From Xanthomonas hortorum pv. pelargonii (GTDB lineage Bacteria > Pseudomonadota > Gammaproteobacteria > Xanthomonadales > Xanthomonadaceae): a DNA stretch of 64,000 bases. How positions within the stretch are numbered: the stretch's first letter is position 1; each line of letters opens with the position of its first letter. The notes below the pieces were generated by a model. That model was not told where the DNA came from, ran no database searches, and saw nothing but the letters and a program-made list of their open reading frames with translations. The DNA is taken from positions 4,650,001 to 4,714,000 of the forward strand of contig NZ_CP098604.1 in the NCBI RefSeq assembly GCF_024499015.1, read 5' to 3'. The position numbers and the translations under genes are program-made. This document shows, piece after piece, positions 34,309 to 43,307 of the stretch.

Positions 34309-36293
34309 GCGGGCGATTCCTGCGCAGTGACGATGGCATCGTGTGCTGGCGAGGTGGCCGCCTTGCCGGCGACGGCAGGCGCACGAAAACGACGCGCGCA
34401 CGCGCTGACAAAACCGCCCAGCATCATCAGCAGGCCGCCGGCCCAGATCCAGCGGATGAAGGGTTTGTAGTACAGCCGCAGCGTCCAGTCGTATTCGATG
34501 TGTTGATCGTCCAGCGGCTCGCCTAGTGCGACGTACAGATCGCGGGTGATGCCGGGGTCGATCGCCGATTCGGTCTGAATGCGTTCGCTGCTGTACAGGC
34601 GTTTTTGCGGATGCAGCCGCGCGATCACCTTGCCATCGCGGCTGACCTGCACGCTGCCTTGTTCGGCCTTCCAGTTCGGCCCATCGATCAGTTGCACGCC
34701 GTCAAACCGGAATGCGTAGCCGGCGATCTGGGCGCTTTCGCCAGGCGCCAGCCGCACGTCGCGTTCGACCGACAGGCTTTCGGACACCAGCACGCCGGCA
34801 ACGAATACCGCCACGCCGGCATGCGCGAGCAACATGCCGGCCATTTCGGCCGGAAAACGTCGGCCGCGCGGCATTTCGCGCCAGCGCTTGTGCATGTACA
34901 ACGCGGTGCCGGCGGCCACCCACGCCGCGACGCCGATGCCGGCAATCGCCCTGATCTGGCCATCAGCGAAGAGGCTGCCGACCAACGCACACGCAATCGC
35001 GGCGATGCCGGCGCGCGTGCCCAGTGCCTTCAACGGTGCGGCCTCGGCCTTGCCCCAGCGCAGATATGGGCCGAACGGCAGCAACAGCACCACCGGCAGC
35101 ATCAGCAACGGAAACAGCAAGCCGAAGTAGGGCGGGCCGACCGACACCTTGCCCAGTCCGAACGCGTCGGCAATCAGCGGGAACAAGGTGCCCAGCAACA
35201 CCATCGCGGCGGCCACGGTAAGCAGCAGATTGCCGATCAAAATGGCCGTCTCGCGCGAGGCGGCGGCGAACGGTTTGCCGCTGGCGATCTTGGGTGCACG
35301 CAAGGCGTACAGCAGCAGCGAGCCGCCGACCACGGCCACCAGGAACATGAGGATGTACAGGCCGCGGCGCGGATCGGCGGCAAACGCATGCACCGAGGTG
35401 AGCACGCCCGAGCGCACCAGGAAGGTGCCCAGCAACGACAGCGAGAACGCCAGGATCGACAGCAGAATCGTCCAAGCACGCAAGCTGCCGCGTTTTTCGG
35501 TGACCGCCTGGGTGTGGATCAACGCCGTGCCGACCAGCCACGGCATGAAACTGGCGTTTTCCACCGGGTCCCAGAACCACCAGCCGCCCCAGCCCAGTTC
35601 CGCGTACGCCCACCAGCTGCCGGCGACGATGCCAGCGGTGAGGCAGGCCCAGGCCACGTTGGTCCACGGCCGCGCCCAGCGTACCCAGGCCTGTTCCAGC
35701 TCGCCGCCCAGCAGCGCCGCCACCGCAAACGCGAACGCCACCGAGAAGCCGACGTAACCGGTGTACAGCACCGGCGGGTGGAAGGTCATGCCCGGGTCCT
35801 GCAGCACCGGATTGAGCTCGTTGCCATCCAACGGAATCGGCGACAGCCGCCCGAACGGATTGGAGGTCAGCAGGATGAAGGCCAGAAAGCCCACCGATAC
35901 CAGTCCCAGCACCGCCAGCACGCGGGCGGCGAAATGCTGCGGCAGATGCCGGCTGAAGGCGGCCAGCAACACCGTCCATGTCGCAAGGATGGCGATCCAC
36001 AGCAGCAACGAGCCTTCATGCGCGCCCCACACCGCGGCAAAGCGGTAGTACCAGGGCAGGGCGATATTGGCGTTGGCAGCGACATAGGCCACCGAAAAGT
36101 CCAGCGACAGCAGCGACCAGGCGAGCAGGCCGAACGCCATCCACACGAACACTGCCTGGCCTACCGCTGCCGGCCGTGCAATGCCCATCAAGGCGGAGTT
36201 GCCACGCCAGGCACCGATCAGCGGCAAGACGCCCTGGGCAAGCGACAACAGCAGCGCCAGGATCAGTGCGATCTGGCCGAGTTCAGGCGTCAT
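34305..36293 (-). CDS. ccmF: Heme lyase subunit CcmF
   Basis: 662 aa, polytopic inner-membrane protein starting MTPELGQIALILALLLSLAQ. It holds the tryptophan-rich heme-handling motif GWGGWWFWDPVENASFMPWL and the conserved periplasmic FHPPVLYTGYVGFSVAFA, with about 14 hydrophobic helices and a large periplasmic loop near the C-terminus (GESAQIAGYAFRFDGVQLID). It attaches heme from holo-CcmE to apocytochrome c. It follows ccmE with a 63-base gap. Confidence 0.96.
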   Translation of the reverse strand: MTPELGQIALILALLLSLAQGVLPLIGAWRGNSALMGIARPAAVGQAVFVWMAFGLLAWSLLSLDFSVAYVAANANIALPWYYRFAAVWGAHEGSLLLWIAILATWTVLLAAFSRHLPQHFAARVLAVLGLVSVGFLAFILLTSNPFGRLSPIPLDGNELNPVLQDPGMTFHPPVLYTGYVGFSVAFAFAVAALLGGELEQAWVRWARPWTNVAWACLTAGIVAGSWWAYAELGWGGWWFWDPVENASFMPWLVGTALIHTQAVTEKRGSLRAWTILLSILAFSLSLLGTFLVRSGVLTSVHAFAADPRRGLYILMFLVAVVGGSLLLYALRAPKIASGKPFAAASRETAILIGNLLLTVAAAMVLLGTLFPLIADAFGLGKVSVGPPYFGLLFPLLMLPVVLLLPFGPYLRWGKAEAAPLKALGTRAGIAAIACALVGSLFADGQIRAIAGIGVAAWVAAGTALYMHKRWREMPRGRRFPAEMAGMLLAHAGVAVFVAGVLVSESLSVERDVRLAPGESAQIAGYAFRFDGVQLIDGPNWKAEQGSVQVSRDGKVIARLHPQKRLYSSERIQTESAIDPGITRDLYVALGEPLDDQHIEYDWTLRLYYKPFIRWIWAGGLLMMLGGFVSACARRFRAPAVAGKAATSPAHDAIVTAQESPA

Positions 36294-36356
36294 GGGCAAA
36301 TCGCATCGTGCAACCAAGGAAGATCATGGAAGTGGTGGAAAACGGTGCGCGCGGCA

Positions 36357-36827
36357 TCAACGCGGCGCCGACAGCGGCACCGCGGCAGCGGGAATCGGCT
36401 TGCCGACATGGCCTTCGGCCATCGCGTCCTTGAGTTCCTTGGGCATATAGGTTTCGTCGTGCTTGGCCAGCACTTCGTTGGCGACAAAGCGCCCGCCTTG
36501 CATGCGTCCGTTGGCGATCACCGATTGGTTGTCGCGAAACAGATCCGGAAGGATGCCGGTGTATTCGACCTGCGTTGCGGCGTGCTTGTCGATCACAGTG
36601 AAGTTGACTTTCAGGCTATCGGTTGCGCGCTGGATCGAGCCGGCCTTGACCATGCCGCCGAGGCGAAATTGCTGATAACTGGCCGCCTCGCCGGCGTGCA
36701 CCTGGCTGGGCGTGAACAGATAGCTCATGTTCCGCTGCAGCGCGAGCACGATCAGCGTCACCGCCAGTGCGGCAGCGGCGATGACGCCGATCACCAGCCA
36801 AAGGCGTTGCTTGCGCGTTGCATTCAT
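36357..36827 (-). CDS. ccmE: Heme chaperone CcmE
   Basis: 156 aa. N-terminal anchor [20 protein letters not shown], then the OB-fold periplasmic domain ([40 protein letters not shown]). The heme-binding motif is [14 protein letters not shown], where the His (about residue 123) binds heme covalently and the Tyr is a ligand. The ATG at 36827 overlaps ccmD (ATGA). Confidence 0.95.
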   Translation of the reverse strand: MNATRKQRLWLVIGVIAAAALAVTLIVLALQRNMSYLFTPSQVHAGEAASYQQFRLGGMVKAGSIQRATDSLKVNFTVIDKHAATQVEYTGILPDLFRDNQSVIANGRMQGGRFVANEVLAKHDETYMPKELKDAMAEGHVGKPIPAAAVPLSAPR

Positions 36828-37030
36828 GGCGCGTCCCGCTCCAGCGTGGGAACTGGCTGATCGCGTGCACGTCGCGGTGTTTGTCGTTGCAGCTGGCCAC
36901 GCAATTCGCGTGGCAGGCGGCGGCGACGTAACCACGGCGCTGCCAGATCGGCCAGCAACACAAGCACGAACAACGCGTACGCGGTCCACACGTAGTGGCC
37001 GTAACCGCCCATCGCCAGAAAGGTGTTCAT
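36824..37030 (-). CDS. ccmD: Heme exporter accessory protein CcmD
   Basis: 68 aa with a single transmembrane helix ([20 protein letters not shown]) after [15 protein letters not shown] and a basic cytoplasmic tail. This YxxYVWxxY-type start and size are diagnostic of CcmD, which helps release holo-CcmE from CcmABC. It overlaps both neighbours by 4 bases. Confidence 0.93.
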   Translation of the reverse strand: MNTFLAMGGYGHYVWTAYALFVLVLLADLAAPWLRRRRLPRELRGQLQRQTPRRARDQPVPTLERDAP

Positions 37031-37785
37031 GCGGTGCGCTCCGTCAACACGATGCGGCGTGCCCAGTCCTTGCCGCTTTCCAGTGCGAGCAGGTCCACAC
37101 GCACGCGGCCGAACAGACTGGCCAGGTAATAAAACTTGGTGGCCAGCATCATCGTCAGCAGCGGCCACAGCATGTCGGCGCCCATCTTGGAGGGGCCGAG
37201 CAGGCGCACGGTGGAGCCTTGATGCAGCGTGTTCCACCACACCACCGAGTAATGCACGATCGGCAGATTCACCAGGCCCACCAAGGCGAGCAAGCCGGCC
37301 GCACGCATCGCCTGACGGCGATCTTCCACCGCGTGATACAGGCCGAGCACACCCAGATACAAGAACAGCAGCAGCAACTCCGAGGTGAGCCGTGCATCCC
37401 AGGTCCACCAGGTGCCCCACATCGGCTTGCCCCACAGCGAGCCGGTGCACAAGGTGATGAAGGTAAAGGCCGCGCCGATCGGCGCCGAGGCCATGGTCAC
37501 CACTTCGGCCAGCTTGATCCGCCACACCAGCGCAATGAACGCGGACACGCCCATTGCCGCGTAGATGAAAAGACTCATCCAGGCGCTGGGCACGTGGATG
37601 AAGATGATGCGGTAGGCATCGTGCTGCTGGTAATCCGGTGGCGCCAGTACCAGCCCGCCGTAAGCGGCCACCGCGCCGAGCAGCAGCGCCAGCGCCAGCG
37701 CCCACGGGCGCACGATGCCGGCGACGCGGTAGAACGTGGGCGGCGAGCTGAGTTTATGCAGCCACAAGGGAATCCACTTGGCCAT
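37027..37785 (-). CDS. ccmC: Heme exporter/loading protein CcmC
   Basis: 252 aa with six membrane helices and the WWD motif [18 protein letters not shown], with conserved His in [12 protein letters not shown] and [19 protein letters not shown]. It loads heme onto CcmE. It is the first ccm gene of this operon; ccmA and ccmB, usually directly upstream, are not present here, and the upstream gene is a subtilase. Confidence 0.95.
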   Translation of the reverse strand: MAKWIPLWLHKLSSPPTFYRVAGIVRPWALALALLLGAVAAYGGLVLAPPDYQQHDAYRIIFIHVPSAWMSLFIYAAMGVSAFIALVWRIKLAEVVTMASAPIGAAFTFITLCTGSLWGKPMWGTWWTWDARLTSELLLLFLYLGVLGLYHAVEDRRQAMRAAGLLALVGLVNLPIVHYSVVWWNTLHQGSTVRLLGPSKMGADMLWPLLTMMLATKFYYLASLFGRVRVDLLALESGKDWARRIVLTERTA

Positions 37786-37795
37786 GCCGGTGTCG

Positions 37796-39124
37796 TCAGT
37801 TGGAATGTTTGGCGTGCGAAGCCAGCGCGTCGACCGCAGCGCCGGCGTTGACCTGCAGCTGGCCGTCGGACATCTTGCTGGTGCGTTGCATCAGTTCGCG
37901 CAAGCCGGTCGCGTCCATCGACGGCGACATCGACAACAGCAACGCGGCCATGCCGCTGACATGCGCGCTGGCCATCGACGAGCCGGAGGTGAAGTCGTAG
38001 CGGCCATTGGGCTGGGTGGTGAGGATGTCCTTGCCGGGCGCGCTCAGCACACCGGGCATCGCGGCGGTGGCGCTGCTGCTGCGCACCACCAGCACGCCGG
38101 GCACATCGTTGGGAAAGCCATCCATGCGCCCGTTCGGCGGCATCGCGGCCACTACGATGCGGCCTTGCTGTACCAGATGCAGCAGCATCTTGCTCAGCAG
38201 CGGATCGGCCGGGCCGCCCAGGCTCAGATTGATCACGCGCGCGGAGCTGTTGTTGATCGCCGCCAGCGCCTTGGCCAGGGTGAAGGTGTTGCAGCGGGCG
38301 GTGGCACCGACGGCCGGTGCATACCAGCATGCCTTGTAGATGCTCAGCATGGCCTTGGGCGCCATGCCGACGATGCCCTGATGGTTGTTGCTGCCGGCAG
38401 CAATGATGCCGGCCACTTCGGTGCCGTGCGAATCGCTGCTGGTGGCGAGCGCGGTGTCGTCGACCAGATCGTGCACGTCGCGGATGCGCGACTTCAGATC
38501 GGGGTGAGCGGTGTCCACGCCGGTGTCGACCACCGCCACCACCACGCCGCGGCCTTGGGTAATGGTCTGCGCGCTGGCCGCATCGGTGGCGATGAAGCCG
38601 CGTTGCATGTCCACGTACGGGTCGTTATAGCCGGACAGCGAGGTGGTCTTTTCCGATGCATCGGCAGAGAACACCGAGAAATCCTGCACCGGCTGCACCA
38701 GCTCCACGCCTTCGTCGTCGGCCAGCGCGCTGACTAGCTCGTCGCGCGATACGCCAGCCGGCGGCTGCAGTACGGCGCAATACAGGCCCAGCGAGGTGAT
38801 CGGCCAGCCGGAAACTTCGCGTAGCCAGTAGCGCTGCTTGATGGCTTCCATGCGCACGGCGGCCTTCTGGCCGGCGCCGTAATAGCTGGAGGCGTAGCCG
38901 ATCAGGCTGGAGCCGGCGCGTGCCGGCGGCGCGGTAAGCGGGTTGGCCACCGCCAGCAGGATGTCGCGGCTGCTATCGGGCGTATGCGCATCGGCCTGCG
39001 CCGGCGCGGTGCTGGTGCCGACAGCTTGCGCAGCATGTTGGGGCGTGTCCTGGGCATGCACGCAGGTGCAGCTGCCCAGGCCGATGAAGCCGGCGATCAA
39101 GCCGATAACGTAGAAGCGGCTCAT
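37796..39124 (-). CDS. Exported subtilisin-like serine protease (S8 family)
   Basis: 442 aa. Signal peptide FYVIGLIAGFIGLGSCTCVH (a lipobox-like GSC is possible). A pro-region of about 150 residues is followed by the S8 domain with all three catalytic signatures: Asp in VVAVVDTGVDTAHPDL (about residue 197), His in DSHGTEVAGIIAAG (about 230), and Ser in GSSMASAHVSGMAAL (about 380). Its ATG overlaps the anti-sigma gene stop (ATGA), so it belongs to the sigma operon. It acts in the periplasm or outside the cell. A link to regulated proteolysis of the anti-sigma factor is inference. Confidence 0.9.
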   Translation of the reverse strand: MSRFYVIGLIAGFIGLGSCTCVHAQDTPQHAAQAVGTSTAPAQADAHTPDSSRDILLAVANPLTAPPARAGSSLIGYASSYYGAGQKAAVRMEAIKQRYWLREVSGWPITSLGLYCAVLQPPAGVSRDELVSALADDEGVELVQPVQDFSVFSADASEKTTSLSGYNDPYVDMQRGFIATDAASAQTITQGRGVVVAVVDTGVDTAHPDLKSRIRDVHDLVDDTALATSSDSHGTEVAGIIAAGSNNHQGIVGMAPKAMLSIYKACWYAPAVGATARCNTFTLAKALAAINNSSARVINLSLGGPADPLLSKMLLHLVQQGRIVVAAMPPNGRMDGFPNDVPGVLVVRSSSATAAMPGVLSAPGKDILTTQPNGRYDFTSGSSMASAHVSGMAALLLSMSPSMDATGLRELMQRTSKMSDGQLQVNAGAAVDALASHAKHSN

Positions 39125-39780
39125 GGTGCCGACACGATCTCGGCCAGGCGGATACGCGGGTTCGCACGCAGCTGCTGCACGGTGTGCTGCGGCTGGGCGG
39201 GCGGCTGCGGTGCGACAGGCACCACGGTGTAGGCGCCCATTTCATTGGGGCCGCCAACCACCTGCAACTGCTGCGCATGCAGCAGGCTGTCCCAGTCGGC
39301 CACGGTCATCCTGGCGTCGGGCACCATGCGGATGGCACCCTGCGGGACCGGCAAGGCGGTGGCGCTGCTGAGCGTGCGGTAGTCGTGCGAGGGCGCAGGC
39401 GCGGCCAGCTTGACGCCCATGACGCCAAGACCAATGGCCTGCACCAGGGCGGCGGCGGCCAGGGCGCGCACCGTCCAGTTACCGGAGCGGCGTGCTGCCG
39501 GCACCGGTGCCGCCGGCGCGGTGTGCTGTTCCGGCGCATCCAGGCGGCCGAGCAGGCGCAGCAGGCCGGCGTTGGCGTCCAGCTTGACCGCCGACGGCAG
39601 TGCAAGCGCTTGCCGCAGACGATTCTGCTGGGCGAATTCGGCGCTGCACGAGGCACATTTGGCCACGTGCGCGATCAGCCAGGTGTTCTCTTCCTCGGTG
39701 GCACTGTCCAGCAATACTGCGGGCATCAGTTCCCAGGCGTGCGAGCATTCCTTGCCAGGCGCGATGAAAAACGTCTTCAT
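39121..39780 (-). CDS. Anti-sigma factor with zinc-finger-like N-terminus
   Basis: 219 aa. The N-terminal cytoplasmic domain has the zf-HC2-type pattern LIAHVAKCASCSAEFAQQNR (H, three residues, C, two, C). One membrane helix is about residues 103-123 (VRALAAAALVQAIGLGVMGV), and the periplasmic domain ends PRIRLAEIVSAP. Such proteins sequester a cognate ECF sigma until a signal releases it. It overlaps the sigma gene (ATGA) and the protease gene (ATGA), which strongly supports a three-gene regulatory operon. Confidence 0.88.
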   Translation of the reverse strand: MKTFFIAPGKECSHAWELMPAVLLDSATEEENTWLIAHVAKCASCSAEFAQQNRLRQALALPSAVKLDANAGLLRLLGRLDAPEQHTAPAAPVPAARRSGNWTVRALAAAALVQAIGLGVMGVKLAAPAPSHDYRTLSSATALPVPQGAIRMVPDARMTVADWDSLLHAQQLQVVGGPNEMGAYTVVPVAPQPPAQPQHTVQQLRANPRIRLAEIVSAP

Positions 39781-40358
39781 TGCATGGTCTCCGTGTAAGG
39801 GGCGCCGCCGGCCAGGCCGGGCAGCACATTGCGTAATTTGACCCGCGCATGGAACAGCCGGGCTTTGATGGTGCCGACCGGGCACTGCATGATTTCGGCG
39901 ACTTCTTCGAGTTTGTGGCCAACGCCATAAACCAGTTCGATCACCATTCGCTGGTCCGGCGAGAGCCGTTGCATGCCCTTGTCGAGCCAGTCGCGTAGCT
40001 CGCGGTCGTCGTTGTCGTCGGCGCTGGGGGCGTGGTCTTCCACCACGGCGGTGTCGTCGATGGCCTCGCCGTCATGCTGGCGCAGGCATTTGAGCCCGCA
40101 GCGATAGGCGATGCCCATGATCCAGGTCGACACCTGCGAATCGCCGCGGAAGTCGCCGGCTTTCTGCCAGGCGATCCAGAAGCAGTCGTTGATGGCTTCT
40201 TCGATGATGTCCGGGCGGCGGGTCAGCCGCGACAGGAACCGGCACAGCCGGCCGTGGTAGCTGGTGTACATGGTCGCCAGGGCGGCACGATCGCCCGCAG
40301 CCATGCGCCGCAGCAGCATGCGGTCGGTGGCATCACCCAGGGTGTCGGAATCATTCAT
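39777..40358 (-). CDS. ECF-type RNA polymerase sigma factor
   Basis: 193 aa. Region 2: ATMYTSYHGRLCRFLSRLTR, DIIEEAINDCFWIAWQKAG and VSTWIMGIAYRCGLK. Region 4: LSPDQRMVIELVYGVGHKLE, EVAEIMQCPVGTIKARLFHA (helix-turn-helix for -35 recognition). Lengths and spacing match ECF sigma-70 proteins. An in-frame GTG at 40370 is an alternative start. It is the first gene of the sigma, anti-sigma and protease operon. Confidence 0.92.
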   Translation of the reverse strand: MNDSDTLGDATDRMLLRRMAAGDRAALATMYTSYHGRLCRFLSRLTRRPDIIEEAINDCFWIAWQKAGDFRGDSQVSTWIMGIAYRCGLKCLRQHDGEAIDDTAVVEDHAPSADDNDDRELRDWLDKGMQRLSPDQRMVIELVYGVGHKLEEVAEIMQCPVGTIKARLFHARVKLRNVLPGLAGGAPYTETMQ

Positions 40359-40421
40359 CGAGGCAGGCACGGCAGAAGACGTAGGTCAGTGCCCGCTCGG
40401 GGGCAAAAGGTTGCAGCTGGA

Positions 40422-41186
40422 TCAGAACGTGGTGGAGACCGTGCCCAGCCAGGGCGTTTCGCCCGGGCCGCCCTGCAGGCGTGGGGTGTTGCTGCTGGTG
40501 ACGATGCGTTCCAGTTTCAGCGTCCATCGTGCCCGGCTCCACTTCAGGCCCAATTGCCCGTACTGATAGCGGCCGGACTCGGCGGCGCCGTAGGCCATCG
40601 CCGGGAAACGCGACAAACCGGCGCCGATCGACAGGGCGAAATCGTTGCGCAGCGGGATATTTGCAGTGACGTCGATGGCCAGATTCCACGGCGACTGGTC
40701 GGCGCGGGGGAAGTTGAACGCCGACAACGAAAAGGTCAGTACGTCGCGGTAGGACCAGGCCAGGCTGGCTTCCTGGCGGTCGAAGGTGCGTGTGGCCTGA
40801 TTGGTCGGGTAGCCGTAGTACAGCAGGCTGGCCTGCATCTGCCAGCGGTCGTCCAGCATCCAGGCGCGTGCGGCCTGGGCGGTGACTGCCACCGGCTTGC
40901 TCAGCGAGGGCGATTGCAGCGCGACCGAGGTGGAGACCGACCAGCCGGGCGAGGGTAGCCAGTAGCCGGCTGCCTGCAGCGTGGCCTTGTTGGGCGCGAT
41001 CGAGATGCCACGGTCGATCAGCTGCGACGTCAGTGCCACCGCGCCGCCGACATTGGCGGCCATGGCGCCGGGGCTGATGACCAGGGCCAGCAGCAGGCAG
41101 TGGCGCAACGTGGAGTTGCGCCGGCGCACGTGCGGGCACAGGCAACGCGGGTTGGCGCTGGCCGTTGTGCAGTGCCGCCGCCGCAT
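40422..41186 (-). CDS. TorF-like outer-membrane porin family protein
   Basis: 254 aa. The signal region LRHCLLLALVISPGAMAANV is preceded by a long basic N-terminus, so a downstream start is possible. Mature sequence AVALTSQLIDRGISIAPNKA, LQAAGYWLPSPGWSVSTSV matches the TIGR02001/TorF pattern of small proteobacterial beta-barrels (strand, then RGIS, then comparison strands). It ends in Phe (VSTTF), as barrels recognised by the BAM complex do. It is co-oriented with and just upstream of the sigma operon; the link may be casual. Family call by memory. Confidence 0.65.
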   Translation of the reverse strand: MRRRHCTTASANPRCLCPHVRRRNSTLRHCLLLALVISPGAMAANVGGAVALTSQLIDRGISIAPNKATLQAAGYWLPSPGWSVSTSVALQSPSLSKPVAVTAQAARAWMLDDRWQMQASLLYYGYPTNQATRTFDRQEASLAWSYRDVLTFSLSAFNFPRADQSPWNLAIDVTANIPLRNDFALSIGAGLSRFPAMAYGAAESGRYQYGQLGLKWSRARWTLKLERIVTSSNTPRLQGGPGETPWLGTVSTTF

Positions 41187-41468
41187 GTTCGGGCGTGGCC
41201 TGTCCCACGGCTGCCCGCCGCAGGCGCAACGGCGTCGCGTTCGGAAGGGAGACGACCTGGCAGGCGAGACAGGGGGCAACGGATGAGCGTCTACGGTGAG
41301 CGGGGCGCAATAGTGCCTGATCGCGTCGGGCAGACCGCCGCGAGCACGACGGTTCCGTTCATATACGCGAAGGAATCGCGGCCGGCAACGCGGCCAGCGC
41401 GACGCCCGAAGCGCAGTGCGCCCCGGCTACCGGCGGGCAGGGGTCACTGCCCGCCGGCCAGACAACGG

Positions 41469-41858
41469 TCAGTGCAGGGTGTTGAGGTAGGCGATCAGTG
41501 CGTCTAGCTCTTTCTGATCCTCCAGGCCTTCGTACTTCATCTTGGTCCCCGGCAGGGCCTTGGACGAGGATTGCGACAGATAGGTCTTGAGCTGGGCGGG
41601 CGTCCACTGCCACTTGCTGCCCTTGAGCGCATCGGAGTAATTGCTGTAGTCGGCCAGGCTGGCGGCCGGGCGCCCGGCTACGCCGAACATGGACGGGCCT
41701 TTCTTGTTCTTGCCCTGGGCCGCGCTGTGGCATTCGGCGCATTCGGTCATGAACACGCCTTTGCCATCGGCCGCGCGGGCGGCCGGGGCAAGCAGTGCGC
41801 CGGCCAACAACAGGCCGGCCAGCGGGGCGCACAACAAGGTTTTGTGGAGTGACTTCAT
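41469..41858 (-). CDS. Small periplasmic c-type cytochrome
   Basis: 129 aa. Signal peptide LLCAPLAGLLLAGALLAPAA cleaved near ARA, then class I cytochrome c with heme motif MTECAECHSAAQG, and a distal Met ligand probably in LPGTKMKYEGL. It ends LDALIAYLNTLH, the typical C-terminal helix. It carries electrons in the periplasm and depends on the ccm system next door. It is in series with the porin-like cytochrome gene. Confidence 0.93.
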   Translation of the reverse strand: MKSLHKTLLCAPLAGLLLAGALLAPAARAADGKGVFMTECAECHSAAQGKNKKGPSMFGVAGRPAASLADYSNYSDALKGSKWQWTPAQLKTYLSQSSSKALPGTKMKYEGLEDQKELDALIAYLNTLH

Positions 41859-41883
41859 GGGGGTCCTTACGCGTGCGGGGGAA

Positions 41884-43236
41884 TCAGAACGAGACATTGA
41901 CCGACAACGAGAAGGTGTCGAGATCGCGCGGGTTGGTGATTGGATTGCCGCCACCGAACACGTTGGTGGTGCTGCCGTTGAACTTGTCGAAGCGGAACCA
42001 GGTGGCAGCGAAACGCACGTTGGCGTTGGTGGTGTAGGTGCCTTCCTTACCGAACGGGGTCCAGTACAGCAGGATCAGATTGGCGGTGGTGTCGGGAATG
42101 CCGTAGGGCTGATAACGCGCCACATCGAACGAGCCGCTGTTGATCAGATGCGCTGCCAGCACGCCGTAGGTCTGCTTGAACGCGTAGTTCATGCTGATGT
42201 TCTGGTCGCGCACGCTGCCGCGGTCGCGCGGCGACATGCTCGGGTCGGTCGGCTGCAGCGGGCTGCCGTACTTGCGGCGCTCGTAGATGTTGACGTAGGC
42301 CAGCGACAACACGTGCTCGCGGGTGCCGAGGAACTGATAGGTCAGGTCGTAACCCAGGTCGGTGAAGTCATCGGTGGGACCGCCGGTGCGCAGGCGTTGG
42401 CGACGGGTGGTCATCGCGGTCAGGCCGGCCGAGAAGAACTGCCGCTTCATGTCCTTCATATAGGCAAAGCGCGCATAGCCGGTGTCGCTGAGCTTGCCCG
42501 GGTCGTTGTTGGGGTTCCAGCCCAGGTGGTCCTGCGCATCCGCGGACAATGCGCTGTAGCTGCCGACTTCGCCGTACCAATTGCGGTCGAACAAGCCGTA
42601 CACGCTGGCGCCGATCACGCGGTTGGACAGCGCCGACGAACTCAGCATGCTGGCCGAACCTGCATTGGAAACCGGGCTCAAGGTCGATGCATTGGGCAGC
42701 ACCTGGATCGGATCGGACACGCCGGGGTTGTTGTTGACGCTGACGCCGACCATGGCGTCCTTGCCGGCAAGCTGGAACGGCTTGCTGACGAAGCGCAGAT
42801 CCACATCGTCCAACTGGGTGTTAAAGGTGTCGTTGCCGCCGTTGTTGGAGCGGATCTTGGAGTAACCGCCGATGTGGTCGTTGACCCGGCCGGCCAGATA
42901 CAGATCGGCTTCGTTGATGCGTGCGCTGCTGTCGCCGCGGCTGGGATTGCTCCGCGTCCAGGTGACCTGGCCGGAGACCGGAATCTTGGTGCCGTTGCCA
43001 TCGGTATCGGTGAAGCCGCCGAGCTTGAAGCGCATGCCATATGGCGTGAGCGAGGGGCCATAGGAGCCGACATGGCAATCTGCGCACGAAGAACCGGTCT
43101 GGCGCGCGAATGAAGGGATCGCCTGCGCCTGCGTGCTGGCCAGCAGCAACAACGGGCCGGACACGCACAACAAGGACGTCAGGGAGGCGGTGCGCGTGGC
43201 GGCAACGCGACGCGGGGCGGGCTGGGGAGTAGGCAT
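41884..43236 (-). CDS. Outer-membrane porin-like protein with N-terminal CxxCH heme motif
   Basis: 450 aa. After a signal peptide (TSLLCVSGPLLLLASTQAQA) the mature N-terminus has TGSSCADCHVGSYGPSLTPY, a c-type heme site, followed by a long beta-barrel-like sequence (alternating aromatic strands, for example YMKDMKRQFFSAGLTAMTTR) ending in VNVSF. Such heme-bearing barrels resemble outer-membrane cytochrome/porin components of metal or thiosulfate-type electron conduits. It sits between the soluble cytochrome c and cytochrome b561. The upstream part of the open frame before 43236 is a shadow of other DNA. Confidence 0.78.
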   Translation of the reverse strand: MPTPQPAPRRVAATRTASLTSLLCVSGPLLLLASTQAQAIPSFARQTGSSCADCHVGSYGPSLTPYGMRFKLGGFTDTDGNGTKIPVSGQVTWTRSNPSRGDSSARINEADLYLAGRVNDHIGGYSKIRSNNGGNDTFNTQLDDVDLRFVSKPFQLAGKDAMVGVSVNNNPGVSDPIQVLPNASTLSPVSNAGSASMLSSSALSNRVIGASVYGLFDRNWYGEVGSYSALSADAQDHLGWNPNNDPGKLSDTGYARFAYMKDMKRQFFSAGLTAMTTRRQRLRTGGPTDDFTDLGYDLTYQFLGTREHVLSLAYVNIYERRKYGSPLQPTDPSMSPRDRGSVRDQNISMNYAFKQTYGVLAAHLINSGSFDVARYQPYGIPDTTANLILLYWTPFGKEGTYTTNANVRFAATWFRFDKFNGSTTNVFGGGNPITNPRDLDTFSLSVNVSF

Positions 43237-43307
43237 GGAAAGTCCTTGTTCGACGGTGCGGGGTTCGGCGCTGCGGGAGCGGGGGAGGGCTGGCAACTCG
43301 GGGGAAT

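Noticed and set aside
34605..36860. A plus-strand open frame of about 750 codons opposite ccmF, with similar long frames on the minus strand at 17324-18859, 9979-12222 and 19593-21263
   Set aside because: High GC opens long frames opposite or in alternate frames to real genes. The composition (Arg, Gly, Ala, Pro runs) and lack of motifs mark these as shadows.
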